Numbered from the stretch's first letter, positions 36,989-44,758 are shown. The stretch: DNA of 64,000 nucleotides from Maccoyibacter sp900556645 (GCA_958349535.1 CATWDJ010000004.1:1-64000); one strand, 5' to 3'. Program-made: numbers and translations. The notes: generated from the letters alone by a model not told the origin.

Positions 36989-37888
36989 TTAGAGAAAATA
37001 AACATATCTTTTCATCTTTTTTCCCTGCAAAAAAACTTCTCCCGCAGCTTCAAATTTCATTTTATGGAGAAAACAAATAGATTTCTCATTTTCAGAATCC
37101 ACCAGACAATAGACACATGGAAATTCCAAAGCCTCTGCCGCATAATCCAAAATAGCTTTGCATACCTCGGTTGCATAACCCTGATTCTGATATTCATTCC
37201 TTATCAGATATCCCATTTCCAATATGATTTCTCCCTCTATTTCCTGATTATTCAGCCCCGCCCTTCCAATCATCTTGTCCGTAAAACGGTCGAATACCAG
37301 CCACATTCCATATCCGTAGTATCCGTACATATTCTGAATATATGCTTTCGTATAAATTTCTTCCTCCTGACGCTCATAAAGAGGTTCTATGTAATCTGCT
37401 ATGCCCTCTTCTCCGTAAATCTCGTAAAGTTCATCCAAATCTTCCAGTGTCATTTCCCGTAAATAACACCGTTCCGTCTCAATAACCCGCCACGGAATTC
37501 CATGCTTCCTCTGATAAATTCTCTCCAGAAAGAAAAAATCCACCTCTTCAAATCCCTCTATCAGTATGTCTGCCGCCTCATAGGATTGTCCCGGAAATGT
37601 AGGGTTTTTCATTGCTGCCACCGCCAGCCCCGCTTCACATCCTGCCTGCAAAGTCTCATCCTTTGCCCCGATGAACAAAGCATTCGCCGGACTGTACCCC
37701 GCTTCTTCTAAAATTTTTAGAATCTGTTCCGCCAGAGACAACTCTTTTTCCCAATCCTCTGTAAGATTCAGCACACGGACTCCATATTTCCAGACACTTT
37801 TTAATAAAAACAGAACATCAGCATCTAACTGATGTTCTATCTCTAATTCTTCTCTATGGATTACAATGCATTGTAAACTCTTTTCCAT
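36989..37888 (-). CDS. Fusion of a degenerate HAD-like domain and a GNAT acetyltransferase
   Basis: A 299-residue two-domain protein. Residues 1 to about 130 resemble the second half of HAD phosphatases (LKILEEAGYSPANALFIGAKDETLQAGCEAGL, then AADILIEGFEEV), but the nucleophile DxD motif is absent, so phosphatase activity is unlikely. From about 137 (ETERCYLREMTLEDLDELYEI) it is a RimJ/RimL-like GNAT domain with the acetyl-CoA loop around RNEYQNQGYATEVCKA. The acceptor is unknown; the HAD-like part may recognise it. GGAGA precedes the ATG. It is 20 bases downstream of the cyclophilin gene and is the last gene of that operon. Confidence 0.78.
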   Translation of the reverse strand: MEKSLQCIVIHREELEIEHQLDADVLFLLKSVWKYGVRVLNLTEDWEKELSLAEQILKILEEAGYSPANALFIGAKDETLQAGCEAGLAVAAMKNPTFPGQSYEAADILIEGFEEVDFFFLERIYQRKHGIPWRVIETERCYLREMTLEDLDELYEIYGEEGIADYIEPLYERQEEEIYTKAYIQNMYGYYGYGMWLVFDRFTDKMIGRAGLNNQEIEGEIILEMGYLIRNEYQNQGYATEVCKAILDYAAEALEFPCVYCLVDSENEKSICFLHKMKFEAAGEVFLQGKKMKRYVYFL

Positions 37889-37908
37889 GCCTTTTCTCCA
37901 AATTGTAA

Positions 37909-38430
37909 TTAAACCGTCTCCGGCTCTGGGTAAGTTTCACCGAAAGTCTCCACCGTCACTTTTTTCATTACCTGTGGCTCCATCGGTCTGTCGGTATAAT
38001 CCGTTTTTGTCTCGGCAATCTGATTGACTACCTCCATTCCTTCAATAACTTTTCCGAATGCTGCATAGGAACCGTCCAGATGCGGAGAATTCTTATGCAT
38101 AATGAAGAACTGGCTTCCTGCAGAATCAGGATGCATTGCACGTGCCATGGAAAGTACTCCCTCGGTGTGTTTTAACTGATTGATGACACCTTTCTGTGCA
38201 AACTCTCCTTTGATGCCATATCCAGGACCACCCATTCCTGTTCCGTCCGGGCATCCACCCTGAATCATAAATCCTTTGATGACTCTGTGGAAAATCAATC
38301 CGTCATAAAAATTGTGATTGATTAAGCTGATAAAATTATTTACGGTGTTTGGTGCAATTTCCGGATATAATTCCGCTTTGATAATACCACCGTTTTCCAT
38401 TTCAATTGTAACAATTGGATTCTGTGCCAT
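37909..38430 (-). CDS. Cyclophilin-type peptidyl-prolyl isomerase
   Basis: A 173-residue cytosolic cyclophilin without a signal peptide. The core motifs FHRVIKGFMIQGGCPDGTGMGGPGY (split over strands), LSMARAMHPDSAGSQFFI and the closing HLDGSYAAFGKVIEGMEVV are intact, including the catalytic Arg and the Phe/Gln/His pocket residues. It speeds cis-trans isomerisation of prolyl bonds in folding proteins. The ATG at 38430 has AAGGAG upstream; an earlier in-frame codon at 38454 does not. It lies 37 bases after xth. Confidence 0.94.
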   Translation of the reverse strand: MAQNPIVTIEMENGGIIKAELYPEIAPNTVNNFISLINHNFYDGLIFHRVIKGFMIQGGCPDGTGMGGPGYGIKGEFAQKGVINQLKHTEGVLSMARAMHPDSAGSQFFIMHKNSPHLDGSYAAFGKVIEGMEVVNQIAETKTDYTDRPMEPQVMKKVTVETFGETYPEPETV

Positions 38431-38467
38431 AGCTTTCTCCTTTTCTCTTCTCAATTCTCTGTCTCTT

Positions 38468-39229
38468 TTATTTTATGGTAAGTTCCACCGGACAATGGTC
38501 GGAACCATAAACATCTGTATGAATTTTAGCACCTTCCAGATGTTCCTTCAACTCCTCGGATGCCAAAAAATAGTCAATACGCCATCCTGCGTTCTTTTCT
38601 CTTGCCTTGAACCGATAGGACCACCAGGAATAAATCTGCTCCTGTTCAGGATAAAAGTAACGGAAGGTATCAATAAAACCGCTTTCCAGAAGTTCTGTCA
38701 TCTTGTCCCGTTCCTCATCGGTAAATCCTGCATTCTTTCGATTTGTTTTCGGATTCTTTAAATCAATTTCCTTGTGAGCAACGTTCATATCTCCGCAGAC
38801 AATCACCGGCTTCTTTTCCCGCAGTTTCAAAAGATATGCCCGAAAATCATCCTCCCACTTCATACGATACGGAAGTCTTGCCAGCTCATTCTGGGAATTA
38901 GGCGTATAAACGGTTATCACATAATACTCCGGAAATTCCAGCGTAATAACCCGTCCCTCTTTGTCATGCTCCTCTATGCCCAAGCCATAGGAAACAGAAA
39001 GAGGCTCCTCTTTTGTGAAGATAGCTGTTCCGGAATAGCCCTTTTTCTGTGCATAATTCCAGTAATCAAAATAGCCTTCCTTCTGCCACTCAATCTGTCC
39101 TTCCTGCAACTTTATTTCCTGCAAACAAAAAACATCTGCATCTATCTTATCAAAAAAGTCCATAAAGCCCTTGTCCATGCATGCTCGCAGTCCATTGACG
39201 TTCCATGAAATTAATTTTTTCTGTTTCAT
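38468..39229 (-). CDS. xth: Exodeoxyribonuclease III / AP endonuclease
   Basis: A 253-residue EEP-fold nuclease. Catalytic motifs in order: SWNVNGLRA, CLQEIKL, TVYTPNSQ, VCGDMNVAH, WRIDYFLAS and the final GSDHCPV. It cleaves DNA at abasic sites and trims 3' ends in base-excision repair. The ATG is preceded by AAGGGGT and lies 3 bases after the stop of the ECF S-component gene. Length and motifs match the bacterial ExoA/Xth group. Confidence 0.95.
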   Translation of the reverse strand: MKQKKLISWNVNGLRACMDKGFMDFFDKIDADVFCLQEIKLQEGQIEWQKEGYFDYWNYAQKKGYSGTAIFTKEEPLSVSYGLGIEEHDKEGRVITLEFPEYYVITVYTPNSQNELARLPYRMKWEDDFRAYLLKLREKKPVIVCGDMNVAHKEIDLKNPKTNRKNAGFTDEERDKMTELLESGFIDTFRYFYPEQEQIYSWWSYRFKAREKNAGWRIDYFLASEELKEHLEGAKIHTDVYGSDHCPVELTIK

Positions 39230-39232
39230 ATA

Positions 39233-39835
39233 TTACCCCTTATTTACGGAATGCTGAAGTGCTTTTGTAATTGCACTACCCACTACAAAACAAGCGATTG
39301 CCTCAATCAATCCATTGATTCCCACAAAAGCAATTACGAATGCAAATGGATTCGCTCCTCCTGCCAGATTTTGAATAAAATCTGATTTAAAGAAAAACAG
39401 TACTAATGTTCCCATAAAGAACAAGGTATTTAACAACGGACAACAAAGGTTTGTAATAAACACAGATGCCTTTTTCAATGCCTTTGCCCTTTTCAGTCCC
39501 TGATAAATCAGTCCTGTAAGCCAGCCCATCAGTAATCGGCTCACAAAGCATACTACAAAGGTTGCCGCCGGATTCAAACTTAAAAGTACTGAACCAAAAG
39601 CACTCATTCCAAAACATTGAATAAAGCTGGTAATTCCGAATACTCCTCCTAAAATCGCCCCTGCCGTAGGTCCTAATACAATCGCTCCCACCGCCACCGG
39701 TACGACAATCAGAGTAATTTCCAATCCAAGTGTCTTAATATAACCGATTGGGGTAAAAGCCATGATTAAAATAATAGCAATCAACAATGCCATTTCCACT
39801 AAATAGGTTGTATTTAACCTGCCATTCTTTCTCAT
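39233..39835 (-). CDS. ECF transporter substrate-binding (S) component
   Basis: A 200-residue membrane protein with about six hydrophobic helices. The N-terminal stretch TTYLVEMALLIAIILIMAFTPIG and GAIVLGPTAGAILGGVFG are typical of S components of energy-coupling-factor vitamin importers. The shared T component and ATPases are not in this window, as usual for group II systems. Substrate is not readable: pantothenate-type S components look similar, but the genome makes its own pantothenate (58-63 kb), so this remains open. It begins an operon with xth, a cyclophilin and the HAD/GNAT gene, behind a good promoter. Confidence 0.82.
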   Translation of the reverse strand: MRKNGRLNTTYLVEMALLIAIILIMAFTPIGYIKTLGLEITLIVVPVAVGAIVLGPTAGAILGGVFGITSFIQCFGMSAFGSVLLSLNPAATFVVCFVSRLLMGWLTGLIYQGLKRAKALKKASVFITNLCCPLLNTLFFMGTLVLFFFKSDFIQNLAGGANPFAFVIAFVGINGLIEAIACFVVGSAITKALQHSVNKG

Positions 39836-39865
39836 AGTCTCTTCCTCTCTTTCTGGTTTATCTGT

Positions 39866-39894
39866 ATCATATTATAATTTGTATCCTTTTTCAA
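39866..39894 (-). promoter_or_regulatory. Promoter of the ECF-S/xth operon
   Basis: Minus-strand TTGAAA and TATGAT are 17 bases apart, 30 bases before the ATG. The leader is too short for a vitamin riboswitch. Confidence 0.65.
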
Positions 39895-39924
39895 GGTTTA
39901 TCGTTAATTATTTCACAGATAAGA

Positions 39925-39961
39925 AACAGGAAGCTTTTTTCTGTTCTAAAAGCTTCCTGTT
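39925..39961. terminator. Terminator after the Rpn-family gene
   Basis: Perfect 14-base arms AACAGGAAGCTTTT (39925-39938) and AAAAGCTTCCTGTT (39948-39961). A plus-strand T-rich tail follows; on the minus strand, the side of the Rpn gene, the tail is weaker (TTTCTTATC). Confidence 0.65.
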
Positions 39962-40008
39962 CCGGCTTTTTATTTTTTTCTATTTTCTTATATATCATGA
40001 ACTTTCGT

Positions 40009-40962
40009 TCATGATCGACATTCGCCGTTCGCCGAACGCATAAATGCGTTCTTCTCACTTTCGCTCATTATATCATATTCCTCATAGAGCTTTTTCCGGT
40101 ATGCCGCATCATCCGCAACCCTCTCCAAATCCGCTGTCCTGCCATCTGCAAGCAATTTTTTATAAAGCAATGCCAGCTGTTTTTCTCCCTGCTCTATTCC
40201 TTCTTCCACACCTTCTTTTTTTCCCCGCCGAAATTCATCCTTCCGAATGTCCTGTATCACAAGCTCTTCATTATACTCAAAGATACTCACCTCGATTGCC
40301 TCCTTTCGGTTTTTCCTTAAAAAATCTGCTAAAATTCCTTCATTGATAGACTCCTGTACTGCTCGTTCCACTGCCTCGTTTAAAGACATATAGGCTATAT
40401 ATTTTCGAACCTTTTCCGTATACATCACATATTCTTTTAAGATTCTACATTGCTCTAAAAGAGCTTTATTTTTCCCATGATTGATATTAAGTACCGTTAC
40501 CACCAGTTCCAATTCCGGTTCATCCACAGAACACGCAAAGGCATCTGACAACCGCAGATATTTCTGTTCCGGCTGATTCTCTGTTCCATTATAAAATACG
40601 ATAAATCTAGGTGCCGGAATCTTTACCAGACTTCTCCGATATAATGTTTTAGCATCCACCAGCATAGACAACTCTTTTGAAACATAAAACAAATTTCTCA
40701 GTGGCATGTTCGGATTATACGTGGATTGATGCTCATAGAGATTTAAAGAACAGTCTACCACAAAGGCCACATCATTCCGCATATTCATATAAACCGCATT
40801 TTCCAGTGTCACAATCTCCAGTTCATCCACATTGGTATAATTTGCCCCCAGTATTGCGTTATAGAGACTGAGCAAGGCTTCTTTCTCGCTGAACAACCTT
40901 CGGAATATGGTATCCTTATAATCCCTGCGTACTTCTAGTAACTCTGTGTTTTCTTTTTTCAT
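40009..40962 (-). CDS. Rpn/PD-(D/E)XK-family nuclease or transposase-like protein
   Basis: A 317-residue protein of the recombination-promoting nuclease (Rpn, formerly 'transposase_31/DUF4351-like') group. It starts RRDYKDTIFRRLFSEKEALLSLYNAIL. NDVAFVVDCSLNLYEHQS (Asp plus a following Glu, the PD-(D/E)XK core), and RFIVFYNG are family landmarks; the C-terminal third is a charged helical region with GKKEGVEEGIEQGEKQ. Such proteins cut DNA and are often multi-copy in Lachnospiraceae. AGGAGG lies before the ATG at 40962; an ATG at 40995 with AAGGAT upstream is also possible (11 extra residues). No terminal inverted repeats of a transposon were found. Confidence 0.78.
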   Translation of the reverse strand: MKKENTELLEVRRDYKDTIFRRLFSEKEALLSLYNAILGANYTNVDELEIVTLENAVYMNMRNDVAFVVDCSLNLYEHQSTYNPNMPLRNLFYVSKELSMLVDAKTLYRRSLVKIPAPRFIVFYNGTENQPEQKYLRLSDAFACSVDEPELELVVTVLNINHGKNKALLEQCRILKEYVMYTEKVRKYIAYMSLNEAVERAVQESINEGILADFLRKNRKEAIEVSIFEYNEELVIQDIRKDEFRRGKKEGVEEGIEQGEKQLALLYKKLLADGRTADLERVADDAAYRKKLYEEYDIMSESEKNAFMRSANGECRS

Positions 40963-40968
40963 ATTTTC

Positions 40969-41044
40969 TCCTCCTGTATGTTGCAGGAGTTCCATTCATC
41001 TTATCCTTTTTTGAAAACTCCTGCTTTTTAATTTTGGGGTTAAA
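40969..41044 (-). promoter_or_regulatory. Leader of the Rpn-family gene with competing helices
   Basis: On the minus strand GCAGGAGTT (41044-41036) can pair with AACTCCTGC (40991-40983). The latter's CTCCTG can instead pair across 7 bases with CAGGAG of the ribosome-binding site. The two pairings exclude each other and could open or hide the translation start. Confidence 0.4.
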
Positions 41045-41170
41045 AGCATGAATTTTCTGAAATGATTAAGAATCTATAGAATTTGAGATATGGCTACTGC
41101 CATATTTAGAAAATATGCTTTAACTTTATCTTAGCACAGACTTTTTGAAAGTGCAATCGTCCTTCATATA

Positions 41171-41228
41171 AAAACAGGAAGCTTTTTGCTCTCGTAGTTT
41201 CGTTATCTACTTTTGCAACAGCTTCCTG
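41171..41228 (-). terminator. Terminator after the coiled-coil repeat gene
   Basis: Arms GCTTCCTG (41221-41228) and CAGGAAGC (41175-41182) close a branched hairpin with an inner GTAG/CTAC stem. A minus-strand TTTTTATA tail follows. It lies about 50 bases past the coiled-coil gene's stop. Confidence 0.65.
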
Positions 41229-41276
41229 CAATCTTTTCTTTTCCAAATTCACATTAAATAGACTTTTTCTTTCCGA

Positions 41277-41795
41277 CTATGATATTTTTTGTAATTGTTT
41301 ACTATGTTCTGTTGCGATACTTTTCAACAGTTCAATATCTTTTTCCATTTGGTCAAATCGCTCCACATTATCAGAATATCTTCTGTATGTAGATGTGTAA
41401 CAAGCTTCTATATTCTGAAGTCTCGGAAGTGCATCCTGTTCCATCCGTAACTCTATCTTTGTAACTTTCTTCTGTAATACATTTACATCTACCTTGAGAA
41501 CTCCCACATCTTCCTTTAGGACCTCTACATCTTCCCGAAGTTCTTTTACTTCCTCTTTCAGAACTCCCACATCTTCCTTTAGGACCTCTACATCTTCTCG
41601 AAGCTCTTTTACTTCCTCTTTCAGAACTCCCACATCTTCCTTTAGAACCTCTACATCTTCCCGAAGTTCTTTTACTTCCTCTTTCAGAACTCCCACATCT
41701 TCCTTTAGGACTCCCACATCCTTCTTCACGGAAGCAACGTCATCCCCCACTATATTTACTTTTTCCAAAATCTGCTCTAATAATTTTCTTTCCAT
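41277..41795 (-). CDS. Coiled-coil protein built of heptad repeats
   Basis: A 172-residue protein. From about residue 20 to 115 it consists of heptads such as LKEDVGV, LKEEVKE and LREDVEV, three heptads forming a 21-residue unit repeated about three times. The hydrophobic Leu/Val positions fit a long parallel coiled coil of about 14 nm. The C-terminus (RLQNIEACYTSTYRRYSDNVERFDQMEKDIELLKSIA, in parts) is also helical. No enzyme or membrane motif is visible. GGGAGC precedes the ATG. Its DNA contains near-identical 63-bp repeats, so length may vary between strains. Function unknown. Confidence 0.75.
   Translation of the reverse strand: MERKLLEQILEKVNIVGDDVASVKKDVGVLKEDVGVLKEEVKELREDVEVLKEDVGVLKEEVKELREDVEVLKEDVGVLKEEVKELREDVEVLKEDVGVLKVDVNVLQKKVTKIELRMEQDALPRLQNIEACYTSTYRRYSDNVERFDQMEKDIELLKSIATEHSKQLQKIS
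41508..41696. repeat. Three 63-bp tandem repeats inside the coiled-coil gene
   Basis: Units at 41508-41570, 41571-41633 and 41634-41696 begin ATCTTCCTTTAGRAC and differ by only a few bases; a partial fourth copy follows at 41697. The unit is a multiple of three, so copy-number changes keep the frame. Confidence 0.92.
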
Positions 41796-42042
41796 ATTCT
41801 ACCGCTCCCTTTCTTTAGATTAGAATATCACGCATCAGAAAAAAAGTCTATTTAATTTATGAACTTTCCTAATGAATAAAAAATGTTACTTTGAAAATAT
41901 GGCGAAATGCCGGAAGGTGTTAAACCCAAATTTGATATTACTCTTTGAACATATTGATTCAAATCAACTGTATGTGATGTGCTGAGTATAACATAAAATT
42001 TTCTATAATACTAATAAATTTTTTATAAAATCTATTTTACAC

Positions 42043-42075
42043 AAAAAAGCCACCGCCTCTTTTCTGAAACGGTGG
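42043..42075 (-). terminator. Terminator of the hicA-hicB-secB-like operon
   Basis: Minus-strand CCACCG (42075-42070) and CGGTGG (42055-42050) pair around a 14-base loop and are followed by C and six T residues (42048-42043). It lies 12 bases after the last gene's stop. Confidence 0.85.
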
Positions 42076-42086
42076 GTTGGTATGGG

Positions 42087-42470
42087 CTAAATCTTCTCTG
42101 CCAGTCGCATTTTTTTATACCCCATATGAATTAAGATTTCATCTAGCCTGTTTAACATTTCTTTTTGTGCCATAGGAACACATATTTCCTCAGCCACTTT
42201 GGCATAATCCTCTGGAATCGTTTCAAATTCAAAGATAACATCTGCCTCTAATTCAATCTTTATCCCTTCTGTTTCTAACGTTTGTATTTCCAACTCTAAA
42301 TTCAGCAAAGCTGTTCTGTCACCATCTTTCTTTGGAGCTTTTATCTGAGCTCTTCGCTCTACTTTTAGCTCAAGGCTTTTTGGCATGTTTTGTGCTATAT
42401 TTATATGGGTCTTTAACAATTTTATATTTCTAATTTCCAACAAAAGATTTTTCAATTGCCCTAAGTACAT
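42087..42470 (-). CDS. SecB-like protein, third gene of a HicAB operon
   Basis: Up to 127 residues. The pattern is SecB-like: a first strand (EIRNIKLLKTHINI), a long second strand pair with alternating residues (SLELKVERRAQI, TALLNLELEIQTL), KIELEADVIFEFE corresponding to the SecB 'EVEGIFEI' strand, and a C-terminal helix EEICVPMAQKEMLNRLDEILIHMGY. SecB proteins hold unfolded chains; some form toxin-antitoxin-chaperone modules. The start is uncertain: the ATG at 42470 overlaps hicB by 41 bases with no good ribosome site, and TTG codons at 42443 or 42440 are alternatives. Translation is probably coupled to hicB. The family call is by eye and needs a profile or structure search. Confidence 0.55.
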   Translation of the reverse strand: MYLGQLKNLLLEIRNIKLLKTHINIAQNMPKSLELKVERRAQIKAPKKDGDRTALLNLELEIQTLETEGIKIELEADVIFEFETIPEDYAKVAEEICVPMAQKEMLNRLDEILIHMGYKKMRLAEKI

Positions 42471-42768
42471 ATTGGTTCAAGGTTATTTTTTGTTTTTCTG
42501 CCTCCAGAGCTGCTTTACGATGTAATTCCGGCGATATTCTAACATTAAAACTTCCTCTGAATTCTTTTTCCGGCTTTTTTCCTATTTGTTTACATAACTC
42601 CAAATAGTTATCAATGCTTTGATGGAACATCTCTTTTAACTCTTCTACAGAAGTTCCATGAAAATTTAAAGAATCTGAAATCCCAAAAACTTCTCCTACA
42701 AAAATTTCCTCTTCTGCATTATATTCAACGGTTGCATGATATCCCTTATACTCCAACATCGAACTCAT
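42430..42768 (-). CDS. hicB: HicB-family antitoxin
   Basis: A 112-residue antitoxin. The N-terminal half is the partial RNase-H-like HicB fold (LEYKGYHATVEYNAEEEIFVGEVFGI, SLNFHGTSVEELKEMFHQSIDNYLE). The C-terminal half is a ribbon-helix-helix/HTH-like DNA-binding part (GSFNVRISPELHRKAALEAEKQKITLNQYVLRAIE). HicB neutralises HicA and represses its own promoter. AGGAGG precedes the ATG, 29 bases after hicA. There is little sequence after the DNA-binding part, so a separate C-terminal chaperone-addiction segment, as in Mycobacterium HigA1, is not obvious. Confidence 0.9.
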   Translation of the reverse strand: MSSMLEYKGYHATVEYNAEEEIFVGEVFGISDSLNFHGTSVEELKEMFHQSIDNYLELCKQIGKKPEKEFRGSFNVRISPELHRKAALEAEKQKITLNQYVLRAIEKSFVGN

Positions 42769-42797
42769 CGCCTTTTCCTCCTAATTAAAAATATCAT

Positions 42798-43058
42798 CTA
42801 TTCTATCTCTCCTATGTCCTTCAAAAACTGTATCGTCTTTTTTATTTGATAATCGTATAATTCATTTCCCGGATGTGGTTCATCAAATTGCAAAATACGT
42901 TTTGTTTCTGAATGAACAAATCCTATTCCCGATCCTCTACCTCCTTGAAATTTTTTGCAATCACATTTCCCCATCAGTATATCCAATTCTCGCTTTGAAA
43001 AATTTCTTGGTATTGGTTTTCTACATAATTTTTCAATTAAATCTCTCTTCTTTGGCAT
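42798..43058 (-). CDS. hicA: HicA-family mRNA interferase toxin
   Basis: An 86-residue toxin of the longer HicA subgroup: KRDLIEKLCRKP at the start, GRGSGIGFVH in the middle strand, and ILQFDEPHPGNELYDYQIK followed by a last helix FLKDIGEIE. These fit the double-stranded-RNA-binding-like fold of HicA enzymes, which cleave mRNA and stop growth when free of HicB. GGGAGGTGA lies before the ATG. It heads a three-gene operon whose promoter carries a perfect inverted repeat. The exact catalytic His cannot be fixed without alignment. Confidence 0.85.
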   Translation of the reverse strand: MPKKRDLIEKLCRKPIPRNFSKRELDILMGKCDCKKFQGGRGSGIGFVHSETKRILQFDEPHPGNELYDYQIKKTIQFLKDIGEIE

Positions 43059-43083
43059 CTATAATTATCACCTCCCACTATTT

Positions 43084-43134
43084 GCAACTATTTTATAGTT
43101 GCTTTATTTTATCATATAATTCACTAATTTTCAA
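43084..43134 (-). promoter_or_regulatory. Promoter and palindromic operator of the hicA operon
   Basis: TTGAAA (43134-43129) and TAAAAT (43111-43106) are 17 bases apart. Immediately downstream, at the expected transcription start, is the perfect palindrome GCAACTAT-AAA-ATAGTTGC (43102-43084), a fitting binding site for HicB autorepression. Confidence 0.75.
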
Positions 43135-43170
43135 TTTTTTTATTTTAATCATTGAACATTTCATAAACAC

Positions 43171-43208
43171 AAAAAAGCCATCCTCCCACAGCCGGGAACC
43201 CGGCTGTG
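43171..43208 (-). terminator. Hairpin after the flagellin gene
   Basis: Perfect 10-bp palindrome CACAGCCGGG-AA-CCCGGCTGTG (43187-43208). A run of six T residues follows on the minus strand, but 10 bases after the stem, so termination is likely rather than certain. Confidence 0.6.
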
Positions 43209-43258
43209 AAACAATGACCCTTAGATAGTAATTTTTATACAATTTTCTATGTAGCTGA

Positions 43259-44641
43259 TTACTGTAATAAGGAGAGAACTCCCTGATTTGCCTGATTAGC
43301 CTGTGCTAACATGGACTGTCCGGCCTGGGCAAGAATATTGTTCTTGCTATACTCAACCATTTCCTCTGCCATATCCACATCACGAATACGGGATTCTGCA
43401 GATGTAGTGTTCTCTACGACATTGTCTAAGTTGGCAATGGTATGCTCTAATCTGTTCTGAACGGCACCAAGAGCGGAACGCTGTTCTGACACCTTTTGAA
43501 TTGCTGCCGCAATCGTATCAATTGCTGCTGTCGCAGTATCCTCTGTATCGACCTTCAATCCTTTCACACCAATTCCTTCTGCACTCATAGCCTCAATTTC
43601 AATAGAAATCTTATTATCATCTGCAGAATCTGCTCCTACATGAAGAGATAAGGTTAAAGCTTTCGTATAGGTCTCTGTAACGGTTTCTGTTGTGGCAGCT
43701 ACTGCGTCTGCTCCCGGTGTAACTTCAATAAAATTGTCTAGCTGCTCTGCACCGATTTCTACCCATGAACCATCCGTCTTTTGTCCATAGATTGGAGCTT
43801 TTAATGAACCATCGGTATTAAACAAATCTGCCAGTTCCTCTGCCTCTACTAATTCACTAGCATCATTTGCAGTGGATACTTTAGACGTAGCCACTTCAAA
43901 TACATCCTGAACATCTCCATTTGCCACTTTTTGTGCATCTAACTGAGCACCATATGGATTTGTTTCATCTGCTGCGACTTTAAATAACTCTACGCCTTCT
44001 TTTAATACAACAGTTCCACCTGCATCAATCTCTAATTTTTCCAAAAGTTCTGTCTCTGTAAGTGCTGTTGTACCATCTTTTTCATACCATTGAGCATCAG
44101 CTGCTACCGTTTTTCCGTTTTGTAAAGCAATCGTATCTGTTCCTTTTCCGGAAACATAATTTGCCTGTACAGGAACTGCTTCTACAGCCGGAACATCCTT
44201 TGTAACCTCACGTGTTGCCGTTCCGCCACCCTGCAACAAATAGGTTTCATTGAACTTTGTTGTTGTAGATACACGGTCAATTTCCACTGAAAGCTGATCA
44301 ATCTCTGCCTGAATGGCATCACGATCTACCGTAGAATTGGTTCCATTTGCTGACTGAACTGCTAATTCATTCATACGCTGCAACATAGAATGAACTTCGT
44401 TTAAAGCACCCTCGGCGGTCTGTACGCAAGATACACCGTCCTGTGCATTTGTGGAAGCCTGTGAAAGTCCACGAATTTGTTTTCTCATCTTTTCGGAAAT
44501 GGATAATCCCGCTGCATCATCTGCCGCACGATTGATTCTGTAACCGGATGATAACTTTTCTGTTGCCTTTGCCTGTGAACCTGTTGTGATTCCCAACATT
44601 CTGCTTGCATTCATTGCCTGTAAATTGTGTTGTACTACCAT
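43259..44641 (-). CDS. Flagellin
   Basis: A 460-residue filament protein. The conserved N-terminal D0/D1 part (MVVQHNLQAMNASRMLGIT to about 140, with SSGYRINRAADDAAGLSISEKMR) and C-terminal D1/D0 part (ALGAVQNRLEHTIANLDN to the end, QANQGVLSLLQ) are intact. The central 140-390 region is variable, Val/Ala/Thr-rich and surface-exposed. It has no signal peptide and is exported by the flagellar type III system. In the D1 TLR5-contact helix the sequence is LQRMNELAVQ, with Asn where Salmonella FliC has Arg90. AAGGAGGT precedes the ATG. csrA lies just upstream and probably controls its translation. Confidence 0.96.
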   Translation of the reverse strand: MVVQHNLQAMNASRMLGITTGSQAKATEKLSSGYRINRAADDAAGLSISEKMRKQIRGLSQASTNAQDGVSCVQTAEGALNEVHSMLQRMNELAVQSANGTNSTVDRDAIQAEIDQLSVEIDRVSTTTKFNETYLLQGGGTATREVTKDVPAVEAVPVQANYVSGKGTDTIALQNGKTVAADAQWYEKDGTTALTETELLEKLEIDAGGTVVLKEGVELFKVAADETNPYGAQLDAQKVANGDVQDVFEVATSKVSTANDASELVEAEELADLFNTDGSLKAPIYGQKTDGSWVEIGAEQLDNFIEVTPGADAVAATTETVTETYTKALTLSLHVGADSADDNKISIEIEAMSAEGIGVKGLKVDTEDTATAAIDTIAAAIQKVSEQRSALGAVQNRLEHTIANLDNVVENTTSAESRIRDVDMAEEMVEYSKNNILAQAGQSMLAQANQANQGVLSLLQ

Positions 44642-44758
44642 AAGATTACCTCCTTGTGTTTGTCCCTCTTTGTGGGAAATTTTAATTTCTCAGTCCTAAA
44701 ATCCTTTTCCGGACTTTTTATAATAAGTGAAGCCCCTAGGATAGCTCCACATTATTAC
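44642..44758 (-). promoter_or_regulatory. Flagellin leader with predicted CsrA-binding sites
   Basis: The 117-base leader between csrA and flagellin holds six GGA triplets on the minus strand. One, ACAAGGAGGT, is both the ribosome-binding site and close to the CsrA consensus ACARGGAYGT. AGTCC/GGACT can pair to present two GGA motifs in a loop. This matches the Bacillus hag leader, where CsrA blocks ribosome binding. No clear sigma-28 promoter was found here. Confidence 0.6.

Noticed and set aside
41508..41720. CRISPR-like spaced repeats
   Set aside because: Repeats are contiguous 63-bp units coding for heptads, with no spacers and no cas genes.
44642..44758. Sigma-28 promoter for flagellin
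   Set aside because: No TAAA...CCGATAT-type pair at the right spacing could be found on the minus strand.
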